Part shown: in pieces, positions 11,256-22,100 of the stretch
Numbering within the stretch: position 1 is the first letter of the stretch
Layout: each line of letters opens with the position of its first letter
Assembly (NCBI GenBank): GCA_964035575.1
Contig: OZ037896.1
Span: 124,001 to 188,000 of the forward strand
Direction: 5' to 3'
DNA: 64,000 nt
From: Rhynchopus sp. YZ270_cl-10
Taxonomy: Eukaryota; Euglenozoa; Diplonemea; Diplonemida; Diplonemidae
The notes under the pieces: generated by a model
Told to the model about the DNA's origin: nothing
The model's input: only the letters and a program-made list of their open reading frames with translations
The model's database searches: none
Translations under genes and position numbers: made by a program

Positions 11256-11445
11256 CAGGGACCCGGGACCGGGGACCCGATTATTCTCAGCCGGACTGGG
11301 ACCCGGTACCGGGACCGGAGAACCTTGACCAGGACCAGGACCAGGACCAGGACCAGGACCAGGACCAGGACCAGGACCAGGACCTCGACCGGGAACCTTG
11401 ACCAGGATTGGGAACCGGACCCAGGGACCGGGGACCCGGCTTATT
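11256..11445. repeat. GGACC-type minisatellite block
   Basis: Irregular GGGACCGGGGACCC-type repeats enclose a regular hexamer array (ACCAGG, about 11 units, 11328-11393). It lies between the R1 repeat and the methyltransferase start and is readable in frame upstream of it as Gly/Pro repeats. The G-rich strand could form quadruplex-like structures (inference). Confidence 0.85.
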
Positions 11446-11483
11446 CTCTGCTGTGGAGGGGGGTAGTTGCGAAGGGGGAAAAA

Positions 11484-11594
11484 GTTGACTTGAAATACAA
11501 AGCCCTCTTGTGAACAGTGTACCTTTGGTATGACCAGGTGTAGGGAGTGGACACCCAACCATGCAGTTCGACATCCATTTCGTGGTTTACATCT
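11484..11594 (+). repeat. R1 dispersed repeat, full copy
   Basis: About 110 bp beginning GTTGACTTGAAATACAAAGC and ending CATTTCGTGGTTTACATCTG. The same order of blocks recurs at 56345-56455 and, more diverged, at 30690-30940. Head-only fragments lie near 11672, 25865, 26138, 32484 and 37005, all in the same orientation (opposite to the genes). Two full copies sit 180-420 bp upstream of a gene start. Nature unknown: a short interspersed element or a conserved RNA. Confidence 0.75.
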
Positions 11595-12940
11595 GAAAAA
11601 AGAGTGGGTGATAAGAGAGTTTCGTTTCGTATTCATGGTTCTAAGTGTGGGGGATAGGATTTTAAAATAAAGTAGTTGGCTTGAAATACAAAGCCCCCGG
11701 AATATGAAAAGAAAAAATGGTATCGTTCGTGCCTTTCGCAGGGTTGTACCTTTGCGTAAAAGCTTGAAATCATGAAAAAAAAAGTTGGGGGAAGAGAAAG
11801 AACCACACTACCCAGTTATACCCCCCCAACGTTACTTTTTGCTATTTTTAACACCATTTTTTTTTGGCTTCTTCCATCATCAGATGTATGTTTTTTTTTA
11901 TGGTTTCAACAGAACAATATGATAAACCTCGCAAAGGCAACCAAAGAAAAATCCTTCAGTGCAACGTACTGAGAGGTTTTTCATTTCCCCCCCCCCCCCC
12001 CCTTTTTTAAATCAGAACAGAGCTGCGCAAAGACATGCTGGCTGAAACATGTTTTGTACCCCCTTTTTTTGGGGGGGGTTTTGCCGCAGTTCTCCACGAC
12101 CCAAAAAATAATACACCCATGTCAACAAGGACATCGTTCATTCGTACACAGATTTGCTTCTTCTTTTTCCTTACACAAATTTTCTGTAATTTTATTTTAT
12201 TTTATTTTTTCGAATCGTTTGCTGTTTTCCCTAATCCCCCCACCCCTGCTAGTCAGAAACCCTTACAAAAAACAGAGTTTCTTGTCCACACAGAACACTC
12301 ATCACACAGGAACCACCCTTTCTTCTTGGGCGTCGTAACCACAAAGCAAACATGTTACCAAAAGAAAAACTCTCGATTTGAGAAAAATAGGCAACGGTGG
12401 GCTGAAAGTCCAAAAAAAAATACGATGAATGTACCTTTCGTACACGCCTCTAGATGGGTTGTCTCTTCAATAAAACAACCGATATTTGTTTGGTGATCAG
12501 ACTCTGATTTAGTCACCTTTTTTTGAACAGAAAAAAAAAGCAAAATGAGAGGTCGGAACTCTCCGATACAAGAACAGAAAACTTGAAAGATGCGCATTGT
12601 GCCTCTCGTGCACACGCACCTAATATACAAAAGGAATGGGTATTGACACAGACACCACCGACTGACTACAATGCCAGCCATCCGGATCGCACTACATTCC
12701 AAATAATAATACAAAAAAAGGCTCAAGTGGGTGACACAGATTCCAAAAAAAAATCCATCATGACCTTTTGAAAGAGAAGTTGAAAGTGCATAACGTCTCA
12801 CCGGACAACGGCGGACAACACACTTCACATATAAAGTCCCTTCTCGATACTGTGGCTTGGTGGAGTGGAACTGTGTACGTCCAGCCTTTCCAGCATTTTC
12901 GAGGTTTTCAGGAAAAACATCGTAAAATGCATATTTTTTT

Positions 12941-15082
12941 TTAGATCGAACCCGCCTTCAGACCTCTGCGTGGCGCTGCGGCCCGGGCAGGAGAGAGGAT
13001 GTTGATCGCGCTGACGGTGTGCTGCAGTCTGCTTAGCGTGTCGCGTGAGGACCCTGCGAAGTGGCGTTTTGCTTCGATGAGAACCTCGCGCGGACAGCGG
13101 ACGAGGATTTCGAAGGAGAGGGACTCAAGCTCTGCAGACGTGACGGAGTTTTTGCTGATCTTTGCGATGTGCTCCTTGGCCCAAGAGTCGTCCAACAACT
13201 CGGCCGCCTCAGACGCAAGCTTCAGAATCTGCGCCGCGTCCTTCTTGTTTGTCTTCTCATCCGTCAGCTTCTCGACGTTGTAGTACTGCGTTCCGTGGTC
13301 CACACGTGCTTGAGTGGTTTTCTGACATCTCGCCACCGCTCTCGCACAAACCAAAACATGAAGAGGTCCTTCCGGAGACGACAAAAACGTTGCGCGAATC
13401 ACCTTCGCAATCACCCCGGTTGTCTCGGTGTTCACAAAGGGAAGTCCAAAATGCGGGGTTTTGCCTTGATTGAACACGTCTTTGAGAACTGCCATGTTGC
13501 TGCGGTCGAAGATTTTGACGAAGTACGTTTGGCCTGGCAGGATGTTGACATCTGTGATGAGGTCCGGCAGCCACGGCAGCGGAGTACCGTTCGAGAAGAA
13601 GTCGTCTGCCTTGTAGTCGCCTTTTATATCATGCAGGATTGTTGTGTGGCCACGGAGACGCAGCAGTTCGTCGTGCTTCGGGTCAGATTCGACCCCTTCT
13701 GGGCACAGTGCTTTGTTGTGTCCTGTGATTCTCTTCAAATTCAAGGTGATATACTCATCTTTTTCAGATTTCGCATCCCGCTTAGAAGAGTGAAGATGCC
13801 CCACCGGAAACGAACAACTCGGGCACGTCAGGTCGTTGTGGCTGTGCACCCCTGCCCCCTTCGGGGCAATTCTCACATCGGCCCGTTTGAAAAGAAGTGA
13901 GTGACACATTTCAGTCCGTTTTACTACTACCACCTTGGTGCTTTTCCCGCGGGGAGTTGCCTTCATGGTGGTGGGAATGACTTCCCACTCCTTTGGAAAT
14001 TCTAGACCAGAGGTTTCTTCCATGGGGATGAGGTCTTTGTACTGCGCTATGGGGTGCGAGCAGAGGTGGCAGAGTGCCGAATGCTTCGCTTGGGTGGCGC
14101 TGAGGCCGAGGAGGCGGGGCGGTTGGGTGTAGTTGGTTTCGACTGCTGTGAGGGATTTGGGGACGTGGAGGTTGTGCATCCTGAAGCAGACGCCGATTGG
14201 GATGTGCGGCACCCCGCAGGTGGACGGGAGGTACATCGCCTTCTCCAGCTCCGGGGTCATCACCACGTAGCCCCGCCCCGACATCCCCAAATCACACAAC
14301 ATCAGCAACTCACACACAGCCTTCATGTCAAGCTTCTTCACATACAACGCGGCGCACACCAGACCGTCCGTGAAGCGCTCCCCTCTGCAGTATATCTCTG
14401 GCATAATTGCCTTCGCTTTTGGCAATTCAAACGCAATTTCGCTGGTCGGAAACATATTAAGACACCGTGCATATGACCCTTCCTCCCCTGAACATGCTAT
14501 ACCTATGATAAGAGGCGAATATGTCTTCTGCAAATCCGCCACAGAAAACTTTTTGAGCTTTGGAAGAGGCGGGATCCCGTCGGAGGAGCGGTGCGCCATT
14601 GTCGTCTGCGCTTCAACACCGCCAGGAAGGAAGAGTGCTGTGAGTGTCAGCAGGGCGGGGGCTGATGCTGGGTCGTCCTTCTCACCGCCATCTGGGCCTT
14701 CTTCTGGGGCACGACCGTGCACGCCGTAGCCAATGAGGTTCTGGGAGAGCGAGGAGGGGAGGTTCTTGATCCCTTCCAGCAGGTCTTCCGACGCTGCCGC
14801 CGTGTGCCCCGTCTGGTGTGTCATGACAACGACAGCAGGGTCTGTGGAGGACAATGAGGACCCCGCCTGCGCACCTACCAAGCTCACGGTGCACTCCTGC
14901 AGTGCTGTGCGAAGCACGCCGTCCCCAGCGGCGCGCACCTCCTCTGATGTGAGCGACGTCCGGCAGCTGACCACAACATGCTTGTTGACAGTGCGGCGTG
15001 CGACCTCAGTGTACTCTGCATGCTGGCTGCGGGTGGGATGGTGGGGAGTGGTGCGGAGGACGATTCGCTTCGTTATTATCAT
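12941..15082 (-). CDS. LON-like plus zinc (CULT-like) domain protein
   Basis: 713 residues, single exon. Residues about 501-590 resemble a LON substrate-binding domain: LPDLITDVNILPGQTYFVKI, FDRSNMAVLKDVF, then TTGVIAKVIRATF and LHVLVCARAVARCQ. Before it, two cysteine pairs about 80 residues apart (C338xxC341 in SALCHLCSHPIAQYKDLI and C420xxC423 in LTCPSCSFPVGHLHS) suggest a beta-tent zinc domain of the CULT/Yippee/Mis18 type. Cereblon, the CRL4 ubiquitin-ligase substrate receptor, has LON then CULT; here the order seems reversed. The first 310 residues are reminiscent of a FIST-type sensory domain (VSLVGAQAGSS, QNLIGYGVHGR, LTLTALFLPGG), weakly supported. The N-terminus (MIITKRIVLRTTPHHPTRSQ) could be a mitochondrial presequence. 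The gene itself is secure; its function is not. Confidence 0.85.
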   Translation of the reverse strand: MIITKRIVLRTTPHHPTRSQHAEYTEVARRTVNKHVVVSCRTSLTSEEVRAAGDGVLRTALQECTVSLVGAQAGSSLSSTDPAVVVMTHQTGHTAAASEDLLEGIKNLPSSLSQNLIGYGVHGRAPEEGPDGGEKDDPASAPALLTLTALFLPGGVEAQTTMAHRSSDGIPPLPKLKKFSVADLQKTYSPLIIGIACSGEEGSYARCLNMFPTSEIAFELPKAKAIMPEIYCRGERFTDGLVCAALYVKKLDMKAVCELLMLCDLGMSGRGYVVMTPELEKAMYLPSTCGVPHIPIGVCFRMHNLHVPKSLTAVETNYTQPPRLLGLSATQAKHSALCHLCSHPIAQYKDLIPMEETSGLEFPKEWEVIPTTMKATPRGKSTKVVVVKRTEMCHSLLFKRADVRIAPKGAGVHSHNDLTCPSCSFPVGHLHSSKRDAKSEKDEYITLNLKRITGHNKALCPEGVESDPKHDELLRLRGHTTILHDIKGDYKADDFFSNGTPLPWLPDLITDVNILPGQTYFVKIFDRSNMAVLKDVFNQGKTPHFGLPFVNTETTGVIAKVIRATFLSSPEGPLHVLVCARAVARCQKTTQARVDHGTQYYNVEKLTDEKTNKKDAAQILKLASEAAELLDDSWAKEHIAKISKNSVTSAELESLSFEILVRCPREVLIEAKRHFAGSSRDTLSRLQHTVSAINILSPARAAAPRRGLKAGSI

Positions 15083-16161
15083 TTTTGTTTTTTGTTTTTC
15101 TTTCTGTTCAAAAAATTGTGTGTTTTGTGTTGCGTTTTCGGGAAATGAAGCCCACTTCTGGACATCAATATTGGCGAGATGTTTCAGGTGAAGAAAAAGA
15201 TGAGGGCGAACAGCAGATCAAGGATTCTGCTGACGATGGTGTTCTGTTGTAAGAGGAAGACGTTGCCTGTATGGGGCGATTCAGTGAGTGGGATTTTTAA
15301 ATGATAGGTGAAAATAATTTGGGAAAAATAGGGGGTGGTGATATGTTGGGATCGTTCTTTGTTGTTCCATTTTTGTTTTTTTGGGCGACACGGTGCACGT
15401 TTATTATTGAAACAACAAAATGAAAATGAAATGTGCGAAATGCCTCAAAAAAGGACATTTTTTTTAGATGGAACAATAAAATATGGAAACTGCTACTTTT
15501 TTTGGAGTATGTCTGTTTGTGCACACGCGGATGCATTGCTTTTTTTTTTTGAGCAATGTTTCGCTCAAGAACTGCCACAACTGCTTTCGACATCCGCACA
15601 CACACACACACATTGGGGCCATATTCTGAGCAAGAATTACCCCTACTAGTTATCAAACACACACACACGCACATATTCCATATTCCGAACGGGATAACCC
15701 ACGTCTCTTCTCAAACACAGACTTCTCCCTCTAGCAACACAATGGTTTTGGTTCACTTATCACACGAGATATTCTTACAAAAAAAAAACCAGAGGGAAAA
15801 ACCCCCCCTTTAAAAAAAATGAATGTACCCAGTACTAAGTACTACTTCACCTTTGGCTCTAATAAAAAAATGGGGGTTATTGATGCAGGCACCTCCGACT
15901 GACCGATGACAAGCCATCCGGGATGAAAAAGCACACAAAAAACCCCCCAAAAAAATATATGAAAACAATCAATCCGCCTCACACCACACATCAACGTAAG
16001 AGAGGCAAAGAGAGAGAGAGGCACTCTCCCACCCACATTACACACGTTTTTAAATACTCTCCGGCATAATTGCCACACTCCCCACCCCCCAAAAAAATAT
16101 TTCAAAAAGATAACCTTCAGGTCGGAATCATCTCAAAAACCCTCTTTCTTTCCCATCCTCC
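15083..16161. other. Intergenic, simple repeats only
   Basis: AT-rich spacer between the LON-like gene and SPG11. It holds CA-dinucleotide runs near 15597-15611 and 15655-15672, T and A tracts, and a fragment near 15875-15925 that matches 12645-12690 (GACTGACYRATGMCAAGCCA-like core). A purine tract (GAGA) lies near 16006-16020. No gene recognised. Confidence 0.5.
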
Positions 16162-19100
16162 TTAATACCCACTCCTGCTGCGTTTCACGCTGACTTCTTC
16201 AAGAAGAGATTTGTCCTTGCACTGTTTGAGAACAAGCTTAAGCATCTCTAGCTCGCGTTTGGAGTGCTTCTGTGTGTGCAGCATCTGCACAAGCTCTGTG
16301 AAGATCTCTGGGCTGTAGGACATGTTGTTGGAAAAGTCCTCCCAGTACGTACGGCTTTGGTTCTGAATGACCTGGTGGTGCAAGGGGATGAGCCAGTCAG
16401 AGCTGCAGTTGAAGCCGTACGCTGTCGCCACCACCATGGCGTCGGAGAAGTTCGGCAGCTCCGTCAGGACAGTGCGTGCGGAGGTCTCGCTTATGCTGAT
16501 CACCTGTGAGAAAGGGAAATAGTACATCATCATAGTTGGTGCGCTCCTACGTTATACGTAGGGCAGTGCACCCTATTCCCGACGCTGGTTGTTATTCACC
16601 ACAGCCTGTTTTTTTTGTTGACACTCACAGAGTCGCAAATAGAACCAAAACTAATAAAAAACCCTTCATACCTTCCGCTCCGCTATCAGCGTTTTGCACT
16701 GCAGATCCACGAGGTCTGCGACGTTGAGACAACGTCGTGCGGATGCACAGCACTTACCCTTTACGTACCACATGGCCGCACTACGGAACAGATCTGCCGC
16801 CTTTGTGAGGAACATATTCTGCGAACGAAGCGCATCCGCCATGGTCGAGTCCCTTCTGCCCGACGACGGTGTGGACACACCACCACCACCACCTCCACCT
16901 CCACCACCACCGTGCACTACACGCGGTGGCGACGACGACAGCAAGCTTCCACTATGCTGCGCAGACAGACGCCGCGGCGACGTCATGCCTGCCGTCCTCT
17001 GCGCAGCCTGCACAACGTGCATCGCCTGCACCACCTCCGCCGCCTGCACGCTGCTGTCGTAGTACGTCCCCGACCCTTCGTAATACGACTGCGCCAAAGG
17101 GAACGCACTCAACGCCTCACGCGACGCCACACGCTGTGGTGAGGTAGGCTCGCGCAGACCCGCACCCCTTGCAGACAGAGGCGCCTTCAGACTGCTTCGC
17201 GATGTCCTCGTCTTCAACGTTCGTGATGTCTTCTTTGTTTTCCCATAGCGCTGTGGTGGCGACGATACCGGGAGAGACAGCGCCGCAGCCTGGTCCATGC
17301 TGGAGCGAATTCTGGTGTGCGCCTGAGCCTCCAATAATTCACCCAAATTTGCGTTCATAGCGAGCTTGGTGTGGATCTTTTGCAGAAGGTCGCGGCACGG
17401 AACGGAGGTTGTGACACGGCGTTGGAGGTGCTGGAAGACGTAACAGTGTGCTTCGCCCCAGAGCTCGGGTTCTTGTGTGAAGAGGTGGAGGACAGCGTTG
17501 GTTGAGCTGCGTGAGAGGAGCAGGGTCATGACTTCTTCGACCAGCGCTTCGCTACGGAAGGACCCGCAGAGGATGAGCGGGCTGACGGCCTCTACTTCAT
17601 TGACGTTGACAGCTTCGCGGAGGATAGCGTTGGCAACTGACATCAGAGAAGAGTGCAGCGATGGGTCGAAGTAGCGCTCCCCTAGCCACGATGCATGCAC
17701 AATGGACACAACGGCGACTTCCAGGGCGATGCTGCCTAACCAGTTGGCAGGCGGCCCTTTGCATGCCGCAAGGTTGCTGCGGATCTGGTTCGCACGCTCG
17801 AGAAGGTCCTTCGCAATGACGAGAGCATCGTTCCCTGCAAGCTGCTGTAGCTGCGCCTTCGTCACATCTCTGAGACAGCCAAGGGATTCGGCAGCACGGC
17901 TAATGTCTTTTGTGTCCCTGTCGTTGAGGAAGAGCTCCGTGTAGAAGCCGGTGCGTGCTGAGGAGCGGCCTTCGCGGTGCAGTTCTCTTTCGAAGAATTG
18001 GCGGAAGACGCCCTGCACGGAGCTGATGAGGAGCGGGCGTTCGGGGACGGGGCGTGATTCGCCGTCCCCGGGGTGTGCCTGCTCTCCGTTGCCGTTGCCT
18101 TCGGAGGGGAAGTAGCCTTCCTCGCAGCTGCCGAGGAGGCCACGTTGCGACGACGCATCGCTGCTGTTGAAAGGCGAAGAGTTGCGCCCCCCTATGTAGT
18201 CCGCTATGACAAAGGCAAGCTTCTTCTGTGCGGCCGCGTTCAGTGCAATAGGTGCGTAGCACCACTTCGTGACCGCATCGACAGTGAGCAGCGCAGTCTC
18301 CTCCGTGGAGAGGGTGTACACCTGGACGACTTCATCGAGAAGCGCGATCGCGGCCGTCCAGCGCTCTTCGGGGGCGTTGTTCTGCCGGAGACGGCAGGAG
18401 GCATGGAGGAGTGCTGAGTAGAGGTCTGTTGGCGTCATGGAGTTGAGCTTCGTCATGTCTTTGCCTGTCAGGTCTGCTGCGGAGACGAGGGCGACTAATC
18501 TGCGGATTTCGTGGCGTGCGGCGACAGTCTGCACGGAGTTGAGCTGCAGGGAGCGGAGGACACGGACCACATCGCTTGCGGTGCGGGGCTCACGCCACCA
18601 GTCGCGTTCGCAGCCGCAGCCGAGGAGAACAACCTCAACCTGACCGCGCACTGCATCGCTCTTCAGAATCGTTGCTGTGCCAGTTGGGCTTGACAGCAAC
18701 GTTGCTGCCATCACTATTGTCTCATCCTCGGCAGGCACAGACGTTGCCCCAGGCGACCCTGGCGACCGTGGTGTGCCTGCCTGCGTCTCCTTCACCGGCG
18801 TATGCGGCTCTTCCTGCACCACCTCCTGCAGCAGCAACGCAGCCGTCTGCGGCGTCGCAAGAACCTGCTCGTACAGACCCTGCAGAAGACGCCCATCATG
18901 ATAATGATCGGTACACGTCAGACACGACTCATCCAACGACGCAATCAACTCTGGAAGCATGCTCACATCCTGCGGCACTGTCGCTGCAAAGAGCGAGACA
19001 TACGACTCACGCAGTTTATGCGAAAAATCCTCCGCACTTTCAAAATAGTGAAACGCACTTAATATGTCGTGACGCTGCCCTGCTATACGCTGTGCCGTCT

Positions 19101-22100
19101 TTTCAAGCATTTGCCCTCTGCGATGTGCGTTGGAGCTTGCGTGCATACCTTCCGAGGCGAACATTGTCAGGCTGTACACATATTCCAAAGCGGACACATG
19201 AGTGACACGCACAGAATGGATTCCCACACACAACGCCAGCGCTGCCACCACTGCAACCTCTGTCGCCGAATCAGGCGTTGTTGTCGTCACAGCCACACTG
19301 CTCGGCCTCCCTCTCGCCATCACATCCGCCGCATACAGCCCTACCGCCACCGCAAAGAACGTTCCCTCTTGCGTACTCCCCGTCCCTTTGCCGTTCAAAG
19401 CACGCATCATCGCAACACCTCTGGCACCAAGCAGTGCCTTCACTCCTTCCATTCCTTGAGGCAGCTGCGGTGCTTTTGAAGAAGTATTGTTTCCTTGGTT
19501 CCGTGATTCTTCGGAAGTAGAAATGAGAACCGGGGGGATGATCATCCATCGTGTGCTCAACAGCGCACCCAGCATCGACTGCGCCGATCGGATCGCAGAC
19601 AACGATGCCAGCTCTTTTTCGTATTCCTCTACACTCTCCTTCTTCAGATACGTTGCGCACTCTGTCAGCACATCTTCAGCGGCGGAGTACAGTTTAAGCC
19701 CCTTCAGAGCGGCTACGAGGGGAAGCACACCGATGTTTTGCCAATCCCCCAATGCAGCAAAAAAGGAGAGTTGCCTTGTAGTGTCGGTGGTACCGTTTCG
19801 CGTCTCAGGGTCGGTTGCGTAGCTTCGGTGGGAGTACGGCTGGTGGCCAAAGGAGAGTCGAGCGCTGCTCTGATCTTCACCAATACTGGACCGTAGCAAC
19901 ATAGGGGAAGCTGCCAGGGATCCACTCCGTACCGGACGTCTCCTCCAGCGGACCTTCTCTAACGCGTCTTCCCTTGCAACAGCTTTTTCCACTTTGCGTA
20001 CAACCTTTGACGGAAGTATGCCGTGATCCAACGGACTGTACCCACCTTCTTCCAGAGACTCCAGGAAGAGGAGACGAACCTGCTCGCGGGGTGCGGTGGT
20101 TAGTAGTGTGGTGAGAAGCTTAAGGCAAAAGGGGTGTTGGACAGTGCGCTCGCAGATGACAGAGGCGACGCGAGAGACGGAGCCCCAATCACCACGGTGC
20201 ACTGCTTTACAAAGTTTGAGGAGCGGCCGCAGAAATGATGTTGGGAGGAAAATATCGAACCCACGCTCTGCCGCAAATAACAGAAGTGGAGGGCAGTCCG
20301 ACGCGACTCCCCACACCTCCTCTGGAAGCCATGTCAACAATAATGTCCGCAAAACGTGCTCCGCGCTCTCACCATCCGGAACCACCGCCTCCCCCCCCAA
20401 CGCCTTTAGACACGCTTCTCCGAGCAGCGCGCTGTCCACCGCTTTGCTATGTATCGCATCACCCTCGATGTTCTCCTCCGGAGCCCTCCTCTGCACAACA
20501 TCAGCAAGAATAGTGACAGAAGGGAAATCCTTTTCACCTCTCGCAGAATGGTTTTCCAGAAGCGAGGCAAGCAGGAATACTACCAAACCATGTCGTGGGT
20601 CGAAATTGAATGCAGACGCACCAAGCACTGCGAGAAATGGGGTGGCGTGTGTGAAGGCAGCACGGAATAGCAGGTTTGCTTGCAATACTTCTGCAGAACC
20701 ACTCGGTTTTGCCTTTCCTAACGGCAGGATTGTGTGTAAAAAGAGCGAAACAAATGATGATTTTGGGTGTTCCTTATCAGGCAATTCCGCTCCGGTAGCC
20801 TTCAACGCTGACGTCAAATGCTGTGCTGCCGCAATCTCATTCGCCTCCGCCCCTTGAGGTGTCTCCTCAAGCAACCCCGCCAACCTCTCCAGTGGGATAT
20901 CACCATGCTGTGCACTCCACAACAACCCAGCCCAATCCCCCATCTGCATCGCATTCGATAGATGCCGCACAAAGGGACCAAGATGATGCCCCAACGAGAA
21001 GAGCGAAAGCAGCGACCAAACCGAAGAAGGAAGAGCCTTTGAAGTAGGGGAGTACATTTCTGCCTCAGCGACCCCGGCGATGGATTCCCAGAGATCGAGG
21101 ATGCGTTGTGCGGCGCGGAGACGTGGGGTGGTGTGTACAGCATTGCCCTCATTGCCCTCATTGTTCTCTCTGTTTTCAGAATACAAATAGTCACCAAAAA
21201 TCTCCAAAAAATCTGCCCGAAATTGCGCCGCAATATCCCCACAATGCGTCAACACTGCAGTATATGCCACCAAATCCACGGACACACCGACAGAAGACAC
21301 TCCAAAAAAATTCAAAAATATGAGCACCGCTCGCACCATATCAGCGTTGTTCGGTTCGTCCAATCCGAGGCCAAAGACTTCATGCAGTGCAGCGCTTAAT
21401 CCACACTTTGTGAACACCCCCGACCTCTCATCCTTCAACGCCGCGCTCAACGCACCAACAACAGAAGCCAATCCATCCTCTTCTTCAAGAATCCGTTGTA
21501 TTCCTCCAGAAGCGATGTTACGAAGAAGCTTCGCCTGGTCCTTTGCTGCGCAGGCTTCAGGCCCATCCCACCACTCCTTCAGAAGAAACCTCACAAAGAA
21601 CTCTAACGCCGCAAATGGACGGCCCTGCGCAAGGAAGAAGCGAGCGTCCAACATCCCTCCCTGCAGGACCTCAGCACTGCACGCTGCAAACCCTGAGAAC
21701 CCTTCCGCTACAGCGAGAAACTGTGGATCGGGTAGTCCCAAATCTTGGGTAAGAATCAAAGAAAGGTGCGTCTCTTTGCTGCACAGCACGCCGTTCAGGT
21801 CGCAGATGAGAGACGCACTGCAGGTAAACGCCTCCAGAAGGGATGTGTCCCCTTCGGTCGCTTTGACGTCCATTTCGAAGGCCTCCGGTACGACGGTGCT
21901 AGGCTCCTGGCGAGAAGGGGGTGGCAGAGGGAGGGAAACCTCTGCAAGCAGAGGCGCGGCACGTTGCAACGTCTCCCGCAACACATCGTCCAACCCCAAC
22001 GCTGAGAGCGGCGCCGCACTGCACATCAAACAGGTTAACAGAGGAACCGGGTCTGTCGGCCCACTGCTCCCTTCAGGGAAGAACACCTCGGCAAACCCAT

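Larger units (their letters stand above)
11172..12940. other. Intergenic region rich in dispersed repeats
   Basis: Upstream of the methyltransferase lie a GGACCR minisatellite block (11256-11445), a full R1 repeat (11484-11594) and a second R1 head at about 11672. A 16-base C tract at 11987-12002 is followed by a G8 run at 12071-12078. Repeat fragments near 12590-12690 and 12775-12800 also occur elsewhere in the window. The 157-residue minus frame at 12355-12828 and the plus frames around 12035-12496 are F/Y/C-rich, overlap these repeats and are not credible genes. Confidence 0.55.

Noticed and set aside
11325-11513. RTRTRTRT frame and Gly-Pro extension of the methyltransferase
   Set aside because: Produced by the GGACCA hexamer array; the Trm14-like protein has a good start at 11171 after the repeat.
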